DNA of 38,670 bases from Fidelibacterota bacterium (GTDB taxonomy: Bacteria; Fidelibacterota; UBA8477). The stretch lies in NCBI GenBank assembly GCA_021734045.1, contig JAIPJR010000014.1:1-38670 (forward strand), written 5' to 3'. This document shows, piece after piece, positions 38,201-38,670 of this stretch. The notes beneath the pieces are model-generated. The model was not told the DNA's origin. It worked only from the letters and a program-made list of their open reading frames with translations, and made no database searches. Each line of letters starts with the position of its first letter. Positions within the stretch are counted from its first letter, which is position 1. The position numbers and the translations under genes are program-made.

Positions 38201-38670
38201 GCTGGGAATTGGTGATAGCCTTATCGTCACGATAACGGCGACGGAAACGGGACTGACCGCAGGATCGACCACCGTCAATAGTGTGGATGTATCCACAACA
38301 CTGGTTGATGAAGCGGATAATACCTATACGCTTGTCTATGTGGTGTCAGAAGGTAACAATGCCATAACAGATAACGCTCAGATTCCCGTATCCATCGTCT
38401 TGGTGGACGATGCCGGTAATTCCAGTGCTGCTTTCACCACGGCTCCTCTGGCGGTCAATACACCTGCCATTGATCCGGTCAAACCGGTTATTTCCAGTGT
38501 GAGCTTTTCACCCACATCCGGTGTTTTGGTACCGGATGAAACCATCACCATGACCATTAATGCCGGTGAGAATGGACTCAGCGCTACAGCCATTTCTGTA
38601 AATCAGGTTTCGGTGGAAGCGAATTTTACCAGTGACGGACCGGGCATCTACCTGGTGGACTATACCATTT
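32220..38670 (+). CDS. Giant secreted protein with tandem Ig-like repeats (3' end not in window)
   Basis: This reading frame is open from an ATG to the window end, giving at least 2,150 residues without a stop. A signal peptide (about residues 1-31) ends LLLTGSLMGA before NTF. A distinct N-terminal beta-rich domain covers about 32-145. From residue 146 the protein is a tandem array of Ig-like domains of 107-108 residues: 18 complete copies and part of a nineteenth. A typical copy reads from a PxISSVSF strand through SPTSGTLKVGD, the LTVTITASETGL strand, INGVDV, an acidic DNGDNTYTVTYTVSEGDDDI region, IPISITL and DAAGN. It closes with an IDANSP or IDAHAP junction. Such arrays are typical of surface adhesins or S-layer and stalk proteins. 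The gene lies 31 bases after the second barrel-like protein, probably in one operon. What the C-terminus carries, for example a sorting or secretion signal, is outside the window. Confidence 0.88.
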   Translation, partial: MKSHRHSFQFQRHLVKNFLGSLLLTGSLMGANTFTPTGGSVVSGYWNASNTGASVSVNVPNNSNINYASTQLKVGANAWTGIGSPINVAAFINSEATLTYTAGDVEDAAGFTNGETFDSRVIFLNSSFAPTGDEVTLTPNTTIDQTVPSISSISFNVTSGYLKVGDNLTLTINSTETGLNATTLTINGVDVSGDMVDNVDNTYSVPYQVTEGDDPVSDDSEIPISITLTDDAGNSTGSYTTSPAAGSSPGIDGTTPTISSISFSPASGVLKVGDALTMTIVSSETGLSANTLTNNGVDVAASLNDVGDNSYTASLTIQEGQSDVSDADQIAINVVLADIAGNSVTTTSAPSAGNSPGIDANSPGISSVTFNPSTGTLKVSDALTVTVTADETGLTASSVSVNGVSIETSKVDNGDNSYTFTYTVSEDDDNIGDDAQIPISVTLLDSAGNTTGAYTTAPLAGNTPAIDADSPEISSVTFTPSSGVRKVGENITVSINAGEAGLLLQTLTLNGVDISGSHSDDGGGLYSATYTVVEGHGDISNAATIPITIKYNDAAGNTTGDYTTPVAAGSSPGIDANSPSISSVTFNPTAGTLKVGDVLSATINASESGLTINTATLNGVDVSGQITDNGNTTYTALYTIVDGNDDVGDAEQLVIAFAFSDSAGNSTGSFTTAPGAGSTPAIDANAPAISTVSFSPTNGTLKVGDAVSMTITADETGLDASAITMNGVDVASTLVDNSDNSYTVTYTIQEGDTDIGEAETLPISVILQDAAENVTQTFTSSPAVSVTPTIDANSPGITSVTYSPQSGYLKVGNSLTVTINADEAGLSANTLVVNGVDVSGSFQDNTGGVYVATYTVAEGQTDRSDSEQIPLSIELLDDAGNSTGNYTTAPTSTATPIVDANSPSIASVSFTPTSGVLQVGDTLTMQISASEAGLNASTITVNGVDVKSTLSDLGGGDYSVRYVVAEGNTDRTDNEQIPIQVLLADDAGNATNNFITSPVAGSSPGIDAQTPTINSVAWSPTSGWLKVGETLTLTIDLQESGLTLDTLRINDVVIASVTDNSDGTYTATYQVAEGHTDRAESSQIPLLVTFSDAAGNSTGAYTTAPDANNSPAIDAHSPSISNTTFNPTSGTLVVGDQLTVIITASEAGLSAETILVNGVDVAGTLTDNSGGKYSVSYTISEGDADINDSETIPISITLQDAAGNLTNTFTTSPAASGTPIIDAHSPIVSLVNFSPTSGTLKIGDTLNVSISANEAGFSADTLRINVKSVISTFQDVGGGDYTAKYIIAAGDDDVTNAETIPVYVVFRDAAGNRNTAFTTSPSAGTTPAIDAHRPSISSVSYTPTTGTLIPDETLTVNITASEAGLSAGAITINGVNVAGTLLDNGGGNYAVTYTVSAGDDDIAGTATIPISIVLSDVAGNQTTAYTTSPSAENSPAIDAHAPTINGLSFTQTSGTLRVGQILTLNITASEAGLEASTLSVNGVNVNASLANVSGTAYTANYTVPEGDNDVAGTAQIPVSLTLADSAGNLSNTFTTSPNANVSPAIDANSPVIVSVTWEPPSGTLVVGDTLVLRVNSTETNLARQSITINGETQTNLTDAGDNTYTVDYAIANGDNDIADNETIPISVVLKDSAANLSTTYTTSPGASITPIIDANLPVISSVSFSPTTGILSIGDTLTATVTAGETSLAAGAITINSVDVASSLTDEGDNTYTLIYVVDEGDNAISDNAQIPISIVLVDNAGNSSANFTTSPSAANAPGIDPTRPTISSVSFSPKTGILTPGESLTMTITASETGLTARAISINGTTVTDNFNSTGGGTYTVTYQITAGDDDVSDAATIPISIELEDGSGNTSAVYTTSPSAANSPGIDANPPVVLTATFSPTSGTLKIGDSLTVNITADEADYIASAITINGRSVSTSFTDLGAGSYQAKYGVTSGDTDIGQSETIPLSITLADSAANLSTEFTNTPGSASAPAIDAHAPTISTVAFQPTTGTLGIGDSLIVTITATETGLTAGSTTVNSVDVSTTLVDEADNTYTLVYVVSEGNNAITDNAQIPVSIVLVDDAGNSSAAFTTAPLAVNTPAIDPVKPVISSVSFSPTSGVLVPDETITMTINAGENGLSATAISVNQVSVEANFTSDGPGIYLVDYTI
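32655..38670 (+). repeat. Tandem in-frame DNA repeat of 324 or 321 bases encoding Ig-like domains
   Basis: Using the codon after IDA as the phase marker, successive copies begin at 32655, 32979, 33300, 33624, 33948, 34272, 34596, 34920, 35244, 35565, 35889, 36213, 36537, 36861, 37182, 37506, 37830, 38154 and 38478. Spacing is 324 bases, except for 321 in the three copies beginning at 32979, 35244 and 36861. All length changes are whole codons. The DNA copies are diverged but keep GAT-GC-rich junction codons. The last copy is cut by the window end. Confidence 0.9.

Noticed and set aside
33300-38477. Possible CRISPR or satellite array
   Set aside because: The repeat unit is 324 bases with whole-codon length changes, lies inside one long coding frame and has no short repeat-spacer structure.
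33179-38593. Many minus-strand open frames of 60-100 codons across the Ig-repeat gene, at regular intervals
   Set aside because: They recur with the 324-base period and have similar translated sequences, so they are antisense shadows of the repeats in the plus-strand frame.

Overview
The window is about 38.7 kb of densely packed bacterial chromosome with intermediate GC and mostly plus-strand genes. It suggests a Gram-negative (diderm) bacterium: LolCDE-like lipoprotein export genes, a TamA/TamB-like outer-membrane assembly pair, lipoprotein signal peptides and barrel-like proteins ending in phenylalanine. GldA/GldF/GldG-like ABC genes, a MoxR/DUF58 pair, TPR lipoproteins and a giant Ig-like surface protein are reminiscent of the Fibrobacteres-Chlorobi-Bacteroidetes (FCB) superphylum or a related candidate phylum. 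That placement is inference only; there is no rRNA gene in the window. No tRNA, insertion sequence, prophage or CRISPR array was seen.

Layout. (1) 1-3927: the 3' part of lysS, then two LolC/LolE-type permeases and a LolD-type ATPase, closely spaced. (2) 4081-17299: a proteostasis and envelope-assembly block, clpC, dnaK, a TamB-like protein, a TamA-like Omp85 protein and clpB. A long inverted repeat lies before dnaK and a clear intrinsic terminator after it. (3) 17464-25833: a TPR lipoprotein, then a MoxR ATPase, a DUF58 protein, a BatD-like membrane protein, an ABC ATPase, an ABC-2 permease, a GldG-like protein and a DUF4340 protein. Most of these junctions overlap or lie within a few bases, so this looks like one operon. 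(4) 25994-26347: a small basic orphan protein with its own leader and a bidirectional terminator. (5) 29258-26429 (minus strand): thiamine pyrophosphokinase, a sodium:solute symporter and a short-chain dehydrogenase, probably one operon and possibly thiamine salvage. (6) 29355-38670: a coiled-coil lipoprotein, two neighbouring proteins that share a C-terminal barrel-like domain but have unrelated N-terminal parts, and a giant secreted protein of at least 2,150 residues. The giant protein has 18 complete Ig-like repeats of 107-108 residues plus part of a nineteenth, and runs off the window end.

The most interesting part is the last region. The two paralogous barrel-like proteins and the giant repeat protein are consecutive, closely spaced and all carry export signals, so they may form an undescribed cell-surface display or adhesion module. 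The MoxR-to-DUF4340 operon and the thiN-symporter pair are secondary leads.
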